The notes under the pieces: generated by a model | The model's input: only the letters and a program-made list of their open reading frames with translations | Databases searched by the model: none | Told to the model about the DNA's origin: nothing | Made by a program: the position numbers and the translations under genes | NCBI RefSeq assembly: GCF_900177345.1 | Contig: NZ_FWZT01000029.1 | Span: forward strand, 24,259-88,258 | Length of the DNA: 64,000 nucleotides | Direction: 5' to 3' | Source of the DNA: Pseudobacteriovorax antillogorgiicola | GTDB lineage: Bacteria; Bdellovibrionota_B; Oligoflexia; Oligoflexales; Oligoflexaceae | Shown: positions 45,194-53,779 of the stretch, piece by piece | Layout: each line of letters opens with the position of its first letter | Numbering within the stretch: the first letter of the stretch is position 1

Positions 45194-45428
45194 GTGGCCT
45201 CTTTAATTGCATAATTATAACGTTTCACAGATAATACCGGAACTGAATCTATAATTCAATTGCTAGAAAGCTGGCATACGAGCTAGTTTAATTCTCAACT
45301 ATGCGTGGAATTTGAATCACGTATACTGCAGGTTTCAGAAAATATCGTCATTACTATGATCTCTTTTAATCCAAACTAAGGTACGTCCAGGAGTTTGGAG
45401 TGTTCCATGTTAGAGTGAGCCTCAATGA

Positions 45429-47141
45429 GTGGAGTCTAATAATTTGATTTACAAGTCCTATGCTTTGCGATTCCAGGTCAGATTCAGTGTAATTAAGTCA
45501 TATTTTTGGTCAGTTACGCAGATGTTGAGGTATCAAGGGTTAGTCTGGTTCTCATTTGTTGTCCTAAGTGGTCTATTACTGTCAACTGCAGAATATAGTA
45601 TCGCTATTTTTCTTCAGATTTTTCTGACGGCACTAGGCTTAGTAGAAGCTAGGCATATTCCAGAGGGGCTTAGGTTTCTTACAAATTATTCCATGAGTAG
45701 CATAATCATATGCTTGATCGGCATTGGAGCAATAAGATCTTTGGGTCAGTTTTTGTCAACTAGAAGCCCTGTTAAGTTAGGAGCAATTATAAAGTATAAC
45801 TTACAGCACCAAATACTGACTTATCTAACTTCCCAGAAGCAGCTGACTCTTTCGGAAGGGGAGTTCATGGGCTACTTTACCGATAGCTTGAATCGTACTT
45901 CGGTGATGATTGTAGCTTTAGCTAAGACGACTATAGCTATCATACAATGTCTACTATTACTAGCAGGTCTCATAGCGATGGCTTGGAAGCAGACATTGGT
46001 AGGTTTGACTTTAATTATCCTTATCGGCTTTGTCTCTTTGTACTTCAACCGAAAAATCTTGAAGTACTCTCCCCAGATGCCTGCGATCTACAAAAATATG
46101 ATGGAAACGATCGGTATTGTTATGAAGAACTGGCTGTATCTTAGGGTTGTGGGAATGGAGAGGGAGCAAGTAAGAAAAGCCATATCTCATGCGAAATTGT
46201 ACTTAGATCATCATGATAAGGCAATGCTGAATTCCGCCATTTCCGTAACACTCCCGTCGTTTCTCGGAGTAGTAGCGATCGCTTTCCTAGTTCAGTTTTC
46301 ACTCGAGATTGGAACAGATGGAAGTATCATCCTAGCGTTTCTCTATATTTTTACTCGTCTTGTTCAACAGCTATCGTCGGTTGTCGGTGGTGTAAATGCG
46401 CTAACCAACGAATTTCCATCCTTTCAGATTGCAATGAGATACTTCTCACTCAGTCAGACTCAGCCGATAGAGGAAAGTGAGGCGAAGAGAAAAAGCGTTA
46501 ATATACCACCATCGATCGTGATCAAAGACATGAGTTTTTCTTGGGAAAAGAATGTCGAACCTATATATAGAGATTACTGCTTAGAGATACAAGCCGGCTC
46601 TATTGTAGGAATTATGGGAGAAAGTGGGTGCGGTAAATCTACACTCCTTCAACTAATTCTGGGGCAAATTGAGCCTTCAAAGGGGAGTTTATACGTAGCT
46701 GGGAAGCCTGCAGTTACTTTTGCAAAAGAGTCAACTCGTAGTATCGCTTACGTCGGACCTGACCCTTATCTTTTTGATGGAACAGTGAGAGATAATCTCT
46801 GCTTTGGGCTTGATGAAGTGCCTAGTGATATTGATATATGGGAAGCGCTAGAAAAAGCGGAAATTTCATCGAGAATAGTAGATTTAGACGAGAGGTTCGA
46901 TAGACATAGAGAAAAATTTTCGACAGGTGAAAAACAACGGTTGGCAATTGCGAGGGCATTGCTTAGAAGTCCAAAATTGCTTATTTTGGATGAAGCGTCA
47001 GCTAACCTTGATCATAGTACGGAGTCGCATCTTGCTTTAACTATCAGAAAGTTCGCAGGAGACTGCACGATCATAATGGTCTCGCATCGGAAGAACTTCT
47101 TGAAGTACTGTAATGAAGTTATTGACTTAGGAGCTAGCTAA
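45429..47141 (+). CDS. ABC exporter (fused membrane and ATPase domains), possible PglK-like flippase
   Basis: 570 residues. About five or six helices in residues 30-320 form the membrane domain; the ATPase domain follows with GIMGESGCGKSTLL (Walker A), FSTGEKQRLAIARAL (signature, with STGEKQ instead of LSGGQ), LLILDEASANLD (Walker B) and VSHRKN (switch histidine). The length matches PglK, which flips lipid-linked oligosaccharides, and no Wzx was seen, so flipping is a reasonable guess. Start is GTG 45429; ATG 45522 is an alternative. It meets KdsD tail to tail with an eight-base overlap. Confidence 0.85.
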   Translation: MESNNLIYKSYALRFQVRFSVIKSYFWSVTQMLRYQGLVWFSFVVLSGLLLSTAEYSIAIFLQIFLTALGLVEARHIPEGLRFLTNYSMSSIIICLIGIGAIRSLGQFLSTRSPVKLGAIIKYNLQHQILTYLTSQKQLTLSEGEFMGYFTDSLNRTSVMIVALAKTTIAIIQCLLLLAGLIAMAWKQTLVGLTLIILIGFVSLYFNRKILKYSPQMPAIYKNMMETIGIVMKNWLYLRVVGMEREQVRKAISHAKLYLDHHDKAMLNSAISVTLPSFLGVVAIAFLVQFSLEIGTDGSIILAFLYIFTRLVQQLSSVVGGVNALTNEFPSFQIAMRYFSLSQTQPIEESEAKRKSVNIPPSIVIKDMSFSWEKNVEPIYRDYCLEIQAGSIVGIMGESGCGKSTLLQLILGQIEPSKGSLYVAGKPAVTFAKESTRSIAYVGPDPYLFDGTVRDNLCFGLDEVPSDIDIWEALEKAEISSRIVDLDERFDRHREKFSTGEKQRLAIARALLRSPKLLILDEASANLDHSTESHLALTIRKFAGDCTIIMVSHRKNFLKYCNEVIDLGAS

Positions 47142-48150
47142 TTCCTTCTTGGACAATGTTGTGAATTCGAATAACTCCCTCAACTTTATGATTTACGTCA
47201 ACCACAGGGATGACATTCACTGGCTTCTTCTCAAATTCCATAATTTGCAAAGCTTCTATGGCAAGCCTATCTTTGGAAATTATGGCAGGGTTTTTGGTGC
47301 AAATTTCACTTGCTTTACAAGAAAATATGTCGCTCTTACGGCTAGCAACTGCTCTTCTTATATCTCCATCCGTAATAATACCTTGCAAATGGTTGAAGTC
47401 ATCTACAACTAGTACAGAGCCACATCCACTGATGGAGATGCTACTGACTATATCCATGAAGTGTGTGTCAGTTTTAATAAGTGTAGCCTTCTGCATGAGC
47501 CTTGATACCGTCATGGTCAATTTCTTCCCTAGGCTGCCAGAAGGGTGGTTGTAGGCAAACTCCTCTTTAGTAATCCCGGCGGACTGAGCCACTAAGACTG
47601 CTAGTATATCCGCAACTATCAAACTTATAGTACTTGAAGTAGTGGGGGCTAGGTTGTTATGGCATAGTTCTCTTTGGATGGAAGCATCGAAAACAATATC
47701 ACATTCTCTAGCTAGCCGAGATTCCCTGTCTCCTAGTATTCCAATAACTTGAAATTGCCTTGATTTTGCATGTGGCAGTAGATCTAGCAGTTCGTGAGTG
47801 CTCCCACTATTACTAAAAATGAACATCAGTCCCTTGGTCTCTAAAATCCCTAAGTCGCCGTGCAGGGCTTCTACGGGGTGTAAAAAAATTGCTCTAAAAC
47901 TTAAGCTTCGAAGAGTTGAAGACATCTTTTCCGCTATTATTCCAGACTTACCGATTCCGCTTGTAACGATCTGAACATTACTACCTCTGATCAGGCTCAA
48001 AAGAGAAGATACTGAATCTTCGTTTCGACTTGAAAGAGAGCGAAGTTCATCTATAAGAAGTTGAATACAACTCTTATAGATCGTTTGACCACTTTTAAGA
48101 TTTGGTTCTGTCTGTAGATCTGCTTGTTCATACATTAAGTTCTGCTCCAC
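47134..48150 (-). CDS. kdsD: Arabinose-5-phosphate isomerase (KdsD/KpsF family)
   Basis: 338 residues. The SIS domain has VTSGIGKSGIIAEKMSSTL, HGDLGI and FSNSGSTHELLDLLP, then YNHPSGSLGKKL, where most members have HPGGxLG. Two CBS domains fill the C-terminal 130 residues. The enzyme converts ribulose-5-phosphate to arabinose-5-phosphate, the precursor of Kdo. Copies inside capsule loci (KpsF) supply extra Kdo, which fits the KdnB-like and KdsB-like genes. Residue 6 ATG at 48135 is a possible later start that would remove the overlap with the upstream glycosyltransferase gene. Confidence 0.87.
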   Translation of the reverse strand: MEQNLMYEQADLQTEPNLKSGQTIYKSCIQLLIDELRSLSSRNEDSVSSLLSLIRGSNVQIVTSGIGKSGIIAEKMSSTLRSLSFRAIFLHPVEALHGDLGILETKGLMFIFSNSGSTHELLDLLPHAKSRQFQVIGILGDRESRLARECDIVFDASIQRELCHNNLAPTTSSTISLIVADILAVLVAQSAGITKEEFAYNHPSGSLGKKLTMTVSRLMQKATLIKTDTHFMDIVSSISISGCGSVLVVDDFNHLQGIITDGDIRRAVASRKSDIFSCKASEICTKNPAIISKDRLAIEALQIMEFEKKPVNVIPVVDVNHKVEGVIRIHNIVQEGIS

Positions 48151-48856
48151 TGTTCTTATTATTGCGATCGTATGACTCAGATTTCTGAGAGCATGAGTTC
48201 ATACACTCCCTCGCCTGAAACCATTCACTACTGAATTCAATATCTCTAAACTCATTGAAAAACGGTCCACCGAGAGTAAAGTGAACATTCTTTGGTTTTC
48301 CTGTCTTTGGGTTAACTCCTACCAGGTAGTTCCACTCTGACGGTATATCGCCGATCTCAGCTTCAGGATTTTTTAGCCAGTGAAACTGATGTAGTTCAAG
48401 GCCCGAAGCGCGATTTACGTAATCTAGAGTTAAGGAGCGGCATTTCTCATTGTTGAAAATCATGACACTTGTCCAGTTCTTCATTTTGTACGATGTTTGG
48501 ACTTTGTTTAGGAACTTGAGACCTTCTTCAGCTTCGTGTTTATGCTTTACAACTTGAACAGAGTACCGGCTATCTCGGAGATCCCAAAGCTTGGCAATAT
48601 CGTCTAGTAGAAGCATGTCGTTATCCATGAATATGGACCAACCGTCATAATTGCTAAGGTAGGGCACTAGAAACCTTGAGAATGAGAACTCAGTGGACTG
48701 TAGCGGGTCTAAAGGGCGGTCAAAAATACTTTTTATATGACTTAGACAAATGGGCGTAATCGAGACTGGTTGACTCGACCTTTGAATAATACTTGACTGC
48801 AGGACATTATACGCCACAGAGACATTTCTATCGTATCCGATAAATATTCTGATCAT
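48128..48856 (-). CDS. Glycosyltransferase, GT8-like
   Basis: 242 residues. IRIFIGYDRNVSVAYNVL at the N-terminus and WSIFMDNDMLLLDDI (with a DxD-type metal site) resemble small GT-A transferases related to family 8 that are common in O-antigen loci. HFTLGGPFFNEFRDIEF near the C-terminus is also typical of this group. Its end overlaps kdsD by 23 bases. Confidence 0.75.
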   Translation of the reverse strand: MIRIFIGYDRNVSVAYNVLQSSIIQRSSQPVSITPICLSHIKSIFDRPLDPLQSTEFSFSRFLVPYLSNYDGWSIFMDNDMLLLDDIAKLWDLRDSRYSVQVVKHKHEAEEGLKFLNKVQTSYKMKNWTSVMIFNNEKCRSLTLDYVNRASGLELHQFHWLKNPEAEIGDIPSEWNYLVGVNPKTGKPKNVHFTLGGPFFNEFRDIEFSSEWFQARECMNSCSQKSESYDRNNKNSGAELNV

Positions 48857-48971
48857 GAAAAAAGCTCATTGAGGTGTTTAAATGTAATTAATTAGACGCT
48901 AGTATAGGATTATATGATTTGTCAAATGCCAAAAAGCTCACGATATCCTCGATATATACAGGGTGGAGAGT

Positions 48972-49649
48972 ATGAATCTTTGCGTTATTCAAGCTAGACT
49001 TGGCTCTAAGAGGCTTCCACGCAAAATGCTTTTAGATTTACATGGCTTTCCCGTGATTGAATGGGTTATCAGAAGGCTCTTACGATCTCGAAACCTGGAT
49101 AAAATCGTGTTAGCAATACCCCAGAATGATTTTGAGTTGGAAATGATCGGAGGCAAAATGGGGATTCCCGTTTATAAAGGGGACGAAGACGATGTTTTAG
49201 GGAGATTTAGGCTAGTCACAGACAAGCTGAAGCCTAGAAACGTTGTAAGAGTGTGTGCCGATAACCCGTTCGTAGACCCTGTTGAGATTGATCGACTTAT
49301 TTCCTATTTTTCTTGTAATAAACTAGATTATGCATACAATCATATTCCTAGAAACAACCAGTATCCAGATGGTTTAGGGGCAGAGATTTGCACGATTGAA
49401 TGTCTAGAAAGTATTTTTAGCAATGCTTCTGGCAAGGAACAGAGAGAACACCTATTTAATTATCTTTGGGAGAATCAAGAGTGCTTTCAGATTGGCACTT
49501 TTGACCCTTTGAATGTTGAGTGTCATAAGCCTCATTTACGTTTTGATATTGATACATTGCACGATCTACATAAGCTTAGAAGAATGAATGTGACGATCCA
49601 ATCAACAATTAATTGTATCGTCAAACAAGGTGAGGGAGTAAGTGAATGA
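48972..49649 (+). CDS. SpsF-like cytidylyltransferase-domain protein
   Basis: 225 residues from ATG 48972 (AGGGTGG upstream; GTG 48963 would add three). LCVIQARLGSKRLPRKMLLD is the nucleotidyltransferase loop and VRVCADNPFVDPVEIDRLI the metal site, as in SpsF of Bacillus spore-coat polysaccharide synthesis, which sits with SpsE (NeuB-like) and SpsG (PseG-like). It overlaps the NeuB gene by ATGA. It probably activates the sugar acid made by that synthase, since the NeuA-like domain in the fusion protein has lost its usual loop. Confidence 0.85.
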   Translation: MNLCVIQARLGSKRLPRKMLLDLHGFPVIEWVIRRLLRSRNLDKIVLAIPQNDFELEMIGGKMGIPVYKGDEDDVLGRFRLVTDKLKPRNVVRVCADNPFVDPVEIDRLISYFSCNKLDYAYNHIPRNNQYPDGLGAEICTIECLESIFSNASGKEQREHLFNYLWENQECFQIGTFDPLNVECHKPHLRFDIDTLHDLHKLRRMNVTIQSTINCIVKQGEGVSE

Positions 49650-50695
49650 AAGAAATTCATAGTGCGTTTGATGTGTCACGCAGGTTTAATCCCTACATTA
49701 TTGCCGAAGCAGGAGTAAACCATGAGGGAGACCTAGACCTTGCTAAACGTTTAGTTGATGAAGCTAAACTTGGTGGAGCAGATGCAATTAAGTTTCAGAC
49801 TTACAAAGCAGAGAAAATCGCTTCAATAAATTCTCCTGCATACTGGGACTTAAAGAAGGAAAGAACTGAAAGTCAATTTGAGCTGTTTAAAAAGTACGAT
49901 GGATTTGGAGAGTGTGAGTATCAGGAGCTAGCCAAATACTGTGCGAAAGCCGATATTGAGTTTATGAGCACACCGTTTGATTTAGAATCAGCAAACTTTC
50001 TAAACCCCCTTGTGAACGTTTTCAAAATATCATCTTCAGATATCACTAATAAGCCATTTTTAGAGCACATAGGTTCGCTCAATAAGCCAATAATACTATC
50101 TACGGGCGCATCATTTGTTCATGAGATTCAGGAAGCGCTTGGATGGCTTGAGCCATATAATGTGCCGGTTGCTCTATTGCATTGCGTGTTGGACTATCCA
50201 ACAGCTGATGAGAATGCAAACCTAGCAATGATCACAGATCTTCAGGATAAGTTTCCAAGTCACGTAGTTGGATACTCAGATCATACGCTTCCAGGTGAAA
50301 TGAAGATTTTAGAAACAGCAGCAGTGCTAGGTGCTAGAATTATAGAGAAGCACTTTACCCATGATAAGAATTTACCTGGGAATGATCACTATCATGCTAT
50401 GGATTACAATGATCTTCTGACGTTCCAGCATAGGTTAAAAGTATTGCAGGCTATCTTGGGTAATGTAAAGAAGGAGCCTTTAGAAAATGAAAGATCAGCA
50501 AGGTTGAATGCGAGAAGAAGCTTGGTTCTCGCAAGACCTTTAAATTCGGGAGATAGACTCTCAATAGAAGATTTAACTTGGAAAAGGCCTGGTACCGGAA
50601 TTAGTCCCAAATATGTGGAAAGCGTACTTTCAATGAAAGTGACGCGAGATATTAAAATTGACGAGATTCTTAATTGGCGTGATATAGATACATAG
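49646..50695 (+). CDS. NeuB-family nonulosonic (sialic) acid synthase
   Basis: 349 residues, full length. IIAEAGVNHEGDLDLAKRLV and AIKFQTYKAEKI open the TIM barrel; FKISSSDITN, VGYSDHT and IIEKHFTHDKNLPGNDH hold phosphoenolpyruvate and metal ligands. The C-terminal SAF (antifreeze-like) domain covers the last 65 residues. The enzyme condenses phosphoenolpyruvate with a hexosamine-type sugar to give a nine-carbon acid. Sequence alone does not decide between Neu5Ac, legionaminic and pseudaminic acid synthases; the PseG-like domain at 41.3 kb favours a di-amino type. Confidence 0.92.
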   Translation: MKEIHSAFDVSRRFNPYIIAEAGVNHEGDLDLAKRLVDEAKLGGADAIKFQTYKAEKIASINSPAYWDLKKERTESQFELFKKYDGFGECEYQELAKYCAKADIEFMSTPFDLESANFLNPLVNVFKISSSDITNKPFLEHIGSLNKPIILSTGASFVHEIQEALGWLEPYNVPVALLHCVLDYPTADENANLAMITDLQDKFPSHVVGYSDHTLPGEMKILETAAVLGARIIEKHFTHDKNLPGNDHYHAMDYNDLLTFQHRLKVLQAILGNVKKEPLENERSARLNARRSLVLARPLNSGDRLSIEDLTWKRPGTGISPKYVESVLSMKVTRDIKIDEILNWRDIDT

Positions 50696-50729
50696 TTGGT
50701 AGTATCTATTTGGGCTTCTTAATAAGAGA

Positions 50730-51416
50730 TTAGTTAACCCAAATATGGTAGATGTAATATTTCTCAATGACTTTAAACCCGCAAGAGTTGTATAGTTTGC
50801 AAGCTCCCACGTTTTCGCACTGAGTATAAACATCTACATATTTAAGGTTTTCCTCTGTGAATTTCTGTGCCGCGCCTTCTATCAGCATTTTACCAATTCC
50901 ATGTCCTCTATATTTGTGATCGACTGCGATTAAACCTATTCTTCCTCGATCTCCGTGTTTAGCTAGGGTTATCATTCCTCGTATCTTATCATCTGACTTA
51001 CTTGCAAGGTTTTCAAATGCTATTTCTCTGCGAATAGATCTAGTAATCCAGCATCTATAAAGTTCTTCAAACTTTTCTCTCGCAATATTCGGATCTCTAT
51101 TAAATCTTGAGAATTGTCCGCTTTGAATTGCCAGAGATTCGAGTTCTTCGCTACTTTCAGAAGGGGAGATAGATACTATATCCTTACAAATACTATTTTT
51201 TTTCAGAGGTAAAGTAGCACTATACTTCACTTTTCCCCCTATTAGAAAGTTCTCGAGTTGTGGTAGAAGTTGATGGCTTTCAATGTAAGCCAATTTGATA
51301 GATCTTTGTTGTAGAGCTTTTTTAATGTCGAATCCACCTTCACTCGTTGGCTTCAACTTTGCTACGCCAAAACTAAAAAAATCACTATCCCATTCCAATG
51401 ATTCTATTTCTAGCAA
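50730..51416 (-). CDS. wecD: dTDP-4-amino-4,6-dideoxygalactose acyltransferase, WecD-like
   Basis: 228 residues, close to WecD (about 224). SLEWDSDFFSFGVAKL at the N-terminus matches the WecD opening, FSRFNRD the mid segment, and GLIAVDHKYRGHGIGKMLI the GNAT acetyl-CoA loop. It acetylates the 4-amino group to complete dTDP-Fuc4NAc. Its start overlaps the end of wecE by seven bases, which supports the assignment. It meets the NeuB gene tail to tail. Confidence 0.84.
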   Translation of the reverse strand: MLEIESLEWDSDFFSFGVAKLKPTSEGGFDIKKALQQRSIKLAYIESHQLLPQLENFLIGGKVKYSATLPLKKNSICKDIVSISPSESSEELESLAIQSGQFSRFNRDPNIAREKFEELYRCWITRSIRREIAFENLASKSDDKIRGMITLAKHGDRGRIGLIAVDHKYRGHGIGKMLIEGAAQKFTEENLKYVDVYTQCENVGACKLYNSCGFKVIEKYYIYHIWVN

Positions 51417-52615
51417 GATTCAGCTCCGCTGAGTGAGGCTTCTCTGTGTAATGATCTTTGCCAAGAGTTACTAAAGTAGCTATTTATCTTTTCTATGACT
51501 TTGTCTTGATCATCTCTAGTAAGTTCGTAGTAACAAGGCAAACGAATGAGTCGCTGACTTATGTCCTCCGTAACTTTTAGTCTCTGGTTAGTATTCCAAA
51601 ACGTCCTTCCCATAGGTGAAGTGTGTAGAGGAACGTAATGGAAAACGGCATGGATGCCTGATCTATTCATATGAGAAATAAAATGGTCTCGATCGTGTTT
51701 CGATTTTTCGAGAATTATGTAAAACATATGACCATTGTGTTTAGAGCCCTCTGGGCAATGTGGAAGTTGAATATACCCTTTTTGAGAAAGAGGTTTAAGT
51801 GCTTTGTAGTAGTAGCGGTAGATAGCTTCCCTTTTAGAAGTAATTTTGTCAGCTTCCTCTAGCTGAGCATAAAGGAAAGCAGAGATTATTTCGGAAGGTA
51901 AGAAGGACGAGCCCTCGTCGACCCATGTGTACTTGCTGACTTCCCCTCTAAAAAATTTTGACCTATTTGTACCTTTTTCATGAATTATCTCTGCTCTCTC
52001 TAGAAAAATCTTATTGTTGATTACAAGAGCACCTCCTTCTCCGCAAATAAAGTTCTTTGTTTCATGAAAACTATATGCTCCGAGGTCACCTATAGTACCT
52101 AGAAAGTCATCTTTATATCTTGCGTGAACTGCCTGAGCTGCATCCTCAACTACCAGAATCCCATGGCGTGACGCTATGTCCATTATGGTTTTCATTTCGC
52201 AGGCGACACCAGCGTAATGCACAGGTACAATAACTTTCGTTCGTTTAGTAATAAGATCTTCTAGAAGTGTTTCATCCATGTTTAGGGTATCAGGCCTAAT
52301 ATCGACAAACTTAAGATTTGCTCCGCATCGCAAAAATGCGTTAGCCGTAGATACAAAAGTATAAGATGGGAGTATAACTTCATCTCCATCCTCTAAATTT
52401 GCCAAGATAGCTGCCATCTCCAATGCGGCCGTTCCAGATGTAGTTAGTAATACTCGATTTGCCTTGAAAGCTTCTTGCATCCAATATTCGCATTTCTTGG
52501 AAAAGTATCCATTTCCTGCAAGTCTTCCTCTTAATACAGCTTGCGAAATATAATGTAATTCTTTTCCGACAATAAAAGGCTTGTTGAAAGGTATTGAATT
52601 ATTCGGTTCAATCAC
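51410..52615 (-). CDS. wecE: dTDP-4-amino-4,6-dideoxygalactose transaminase
   Basis: 401 residues. IPFNKPFIVGKELHYISQA, ILPSYTFVSTANAFLRCGA, VIVPVHYAGVACEMKTIM, VVEDAAQAV, YSFHETKNFICGEGG (PLP lysine) and IHEKGTNRSKFFRGEV follow WecE/RffA almost segment by segment. It aminates dTDP-4-keto-6-deoxyglucose for Fuc4NAc. RmlA and RmlB, which make that substrate, are not in the window and must be elsewhere. The N-terminus carries a few extra residues (MIEPNNS); it diverges from the GT2 gene across a 179-base spacer. Confidence 0.92.
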   Translation of the reverse strand: MIEPNNSIPFNKPFIVGKELHYISQAVLRGRLAGNGYFSKKCEYWMQEAFKANRVLLTTSGTAALEMAAILANLEDGDEVILPSYTFVSTANAFLRCGANLKFVDIRPDTLNMDETLLEDLITKRTKVIVPVHYAGVACEMKTIMDIASRHGILVVEDAAQAVHARYKDDFLGTIGDLGAYSFHETKNFICGEGGALVINNKIFLERAEIIHEKGTNRSKFFRGEVSKYTWVDEGSSFLPSEIISAFLYAQLEEADKITSKREAIYRYYYKALKPLSQKGYIQLPHCPEGSKHNGHMFYIILEKSKHDRDHFISHMNRSGIHAVFHYVPLHTSPMGRTFWNTNQRLKVTEDISQRLIRLPCYYELTRDDQDKVIEKINSYFSNSWQRSLHREASLSGAESC

Positions 52616-52794
52616 TAGGTGATCCTTCAGGATATGCTGTTGAATTTCTTAAAGAGAGCTGGATATTTTGGTCTTATGCTGCTTAATATACTACATCTAA
52701 GATCACTGCTCAGCGAAAAAATATTCAAGTCTCACTTGGGCCCGAAGGTACTTTTGACTACACTATTTATCCATGATGAACACAAGGTTTAGCT

Positions 52795-53772
52795 TTGAAA
52801 GAAACCACTATCGAAGCATGTAGGCCACTTATATCAGTAGTAATTCCCGTCTATAAGTGTGCTGACTGTCTTATAGAGTTGACGAATCGATTACAGATTA
52901 GTTTGGATGAAGTTAGTAAAAGATTTGAGATCCTACTTGTCGATGATTGGAGTCCAGATAATTCCTGGGAAATTATCCAAGATCTGGCACACTCGAACCC
53001 AACGATAAAAGGCATTCGTCTCTCGAAAAACTTCGGTCAGCATTATGCTATTGCTGCCGGGGTAGACCAAGTTTTGGGTGATTGGCTTATTGTTATGGAT
53101 GGAGACCTTCAAGACCTGCCTGAAGAGATACCAAATTTGTATAAGGTAGCTACTGAGGGAGATTTTGATGTGGTTATGGCTAGGCGTAGGATTCGTCGAG
53201 ACGCCTTTCTCAAGAAGGAGATCTCAAGACTGTTCTATCGAGTTTTGAGCTATTTGACAGATTCTCGCCTTGATCCAGCAATCGCAAACTTCGGGATTTA
53301 TCGTCGAAATGTCGTCTCCGTAATCAGAGATATGACTGAAAGTATTCGTTACTTCCCTAGTATGGTAAGGTGGTCTGGATTCTCTCAAACAACACTTGAT
53401 GTTACTCATGGTGGACGCCCTCACGGTGAATCGGCGTATAGCGTAAAAAAACTTCTAAGCTTGGGTATTGATGTGATCTTAGCTTATTCCGATAAACCAC
53501 TCAAACTTACTGTCAAATTTGGATTTTTTCTTTCGATTTCTTCTTTGGTTTTCGTCTCCTATATAGTCTTCCAGAGACTGACAGGCCAAATAGAGGTGCT
53601 AGGATACTCCACCATAGTGGCTTCAGTATGGTTGTTGTCAGGGGTGATAATATTTATCCAAGGGATACTCGGTTTATATGTGGGAAAGATATTTGAATGT
53701 ACTAAAGCGCGTCCGGTTTATATCATAAGTAAAACTGTTAATATGTTAGAGAATAAGCCCTCGAAAGAGTGA
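52795..53772 (+). CDS. GtrB/ArnC-type polyprenyl-phosphate glycosyltransferase (GT2)
   Basis: 325 residues from TTG 52795 (AAGG eight bases upstream). ISVVIPVYKCADCL, LLVDDWSPDNSW and VMDGDLQDLPEEIPNL are GT2 motifs with DGDLQD typical of the dolichol-phosphate-mannose synthase group. Two C-terminal membrane helices (about 240-265 and 278-303) match GtrB. It probably loads a sugar onto undecaprenyl phosphate for use outside the cytoplasm by the GT-C-like protein encoded eight bases downstream, an arrangement like gtrB-gtr in O-antigen modification. Confidence 0.88.
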   Translation: MKETTIEACRPLISVVIPVYKCADCLIELTNRLQISLDEVSKRFEILLVDDWSPDNSWEIIQDLAHSNPTIKGIRLSKNFGQHYAIAAGVDQVLGDWLIVMDGDLQDLPEEIPNLYKVATEGDFDVVMARRRIRRDAFLKKEISRLFYRVLSYLTDSRLDPAIANFGIYRRNVVSVIRDMTESIRYFPSMVRWSGFSQTTLDVTHGGRPHGESAYSVKKLLSLGIDVILAYSDKPLKLTVKFGFFLSISSLVFVSYIVFQRLTGQIEVLGYSTIVASVWLLSGVIIFIQGILGLYVGKIFECTKARPVYIISKTVNMLENKPSKE

Positions 53773-53779
53773 GGTTAGA

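Noticed and set aside
50730..52615. PseH/PseC (pseudaminic acid) reading of the GNAT and DegT pair
   Set aside because: Segment-by-segment resemblance to WecD and WecE is much closer, including KGTNRSKFFRG and the pair order.
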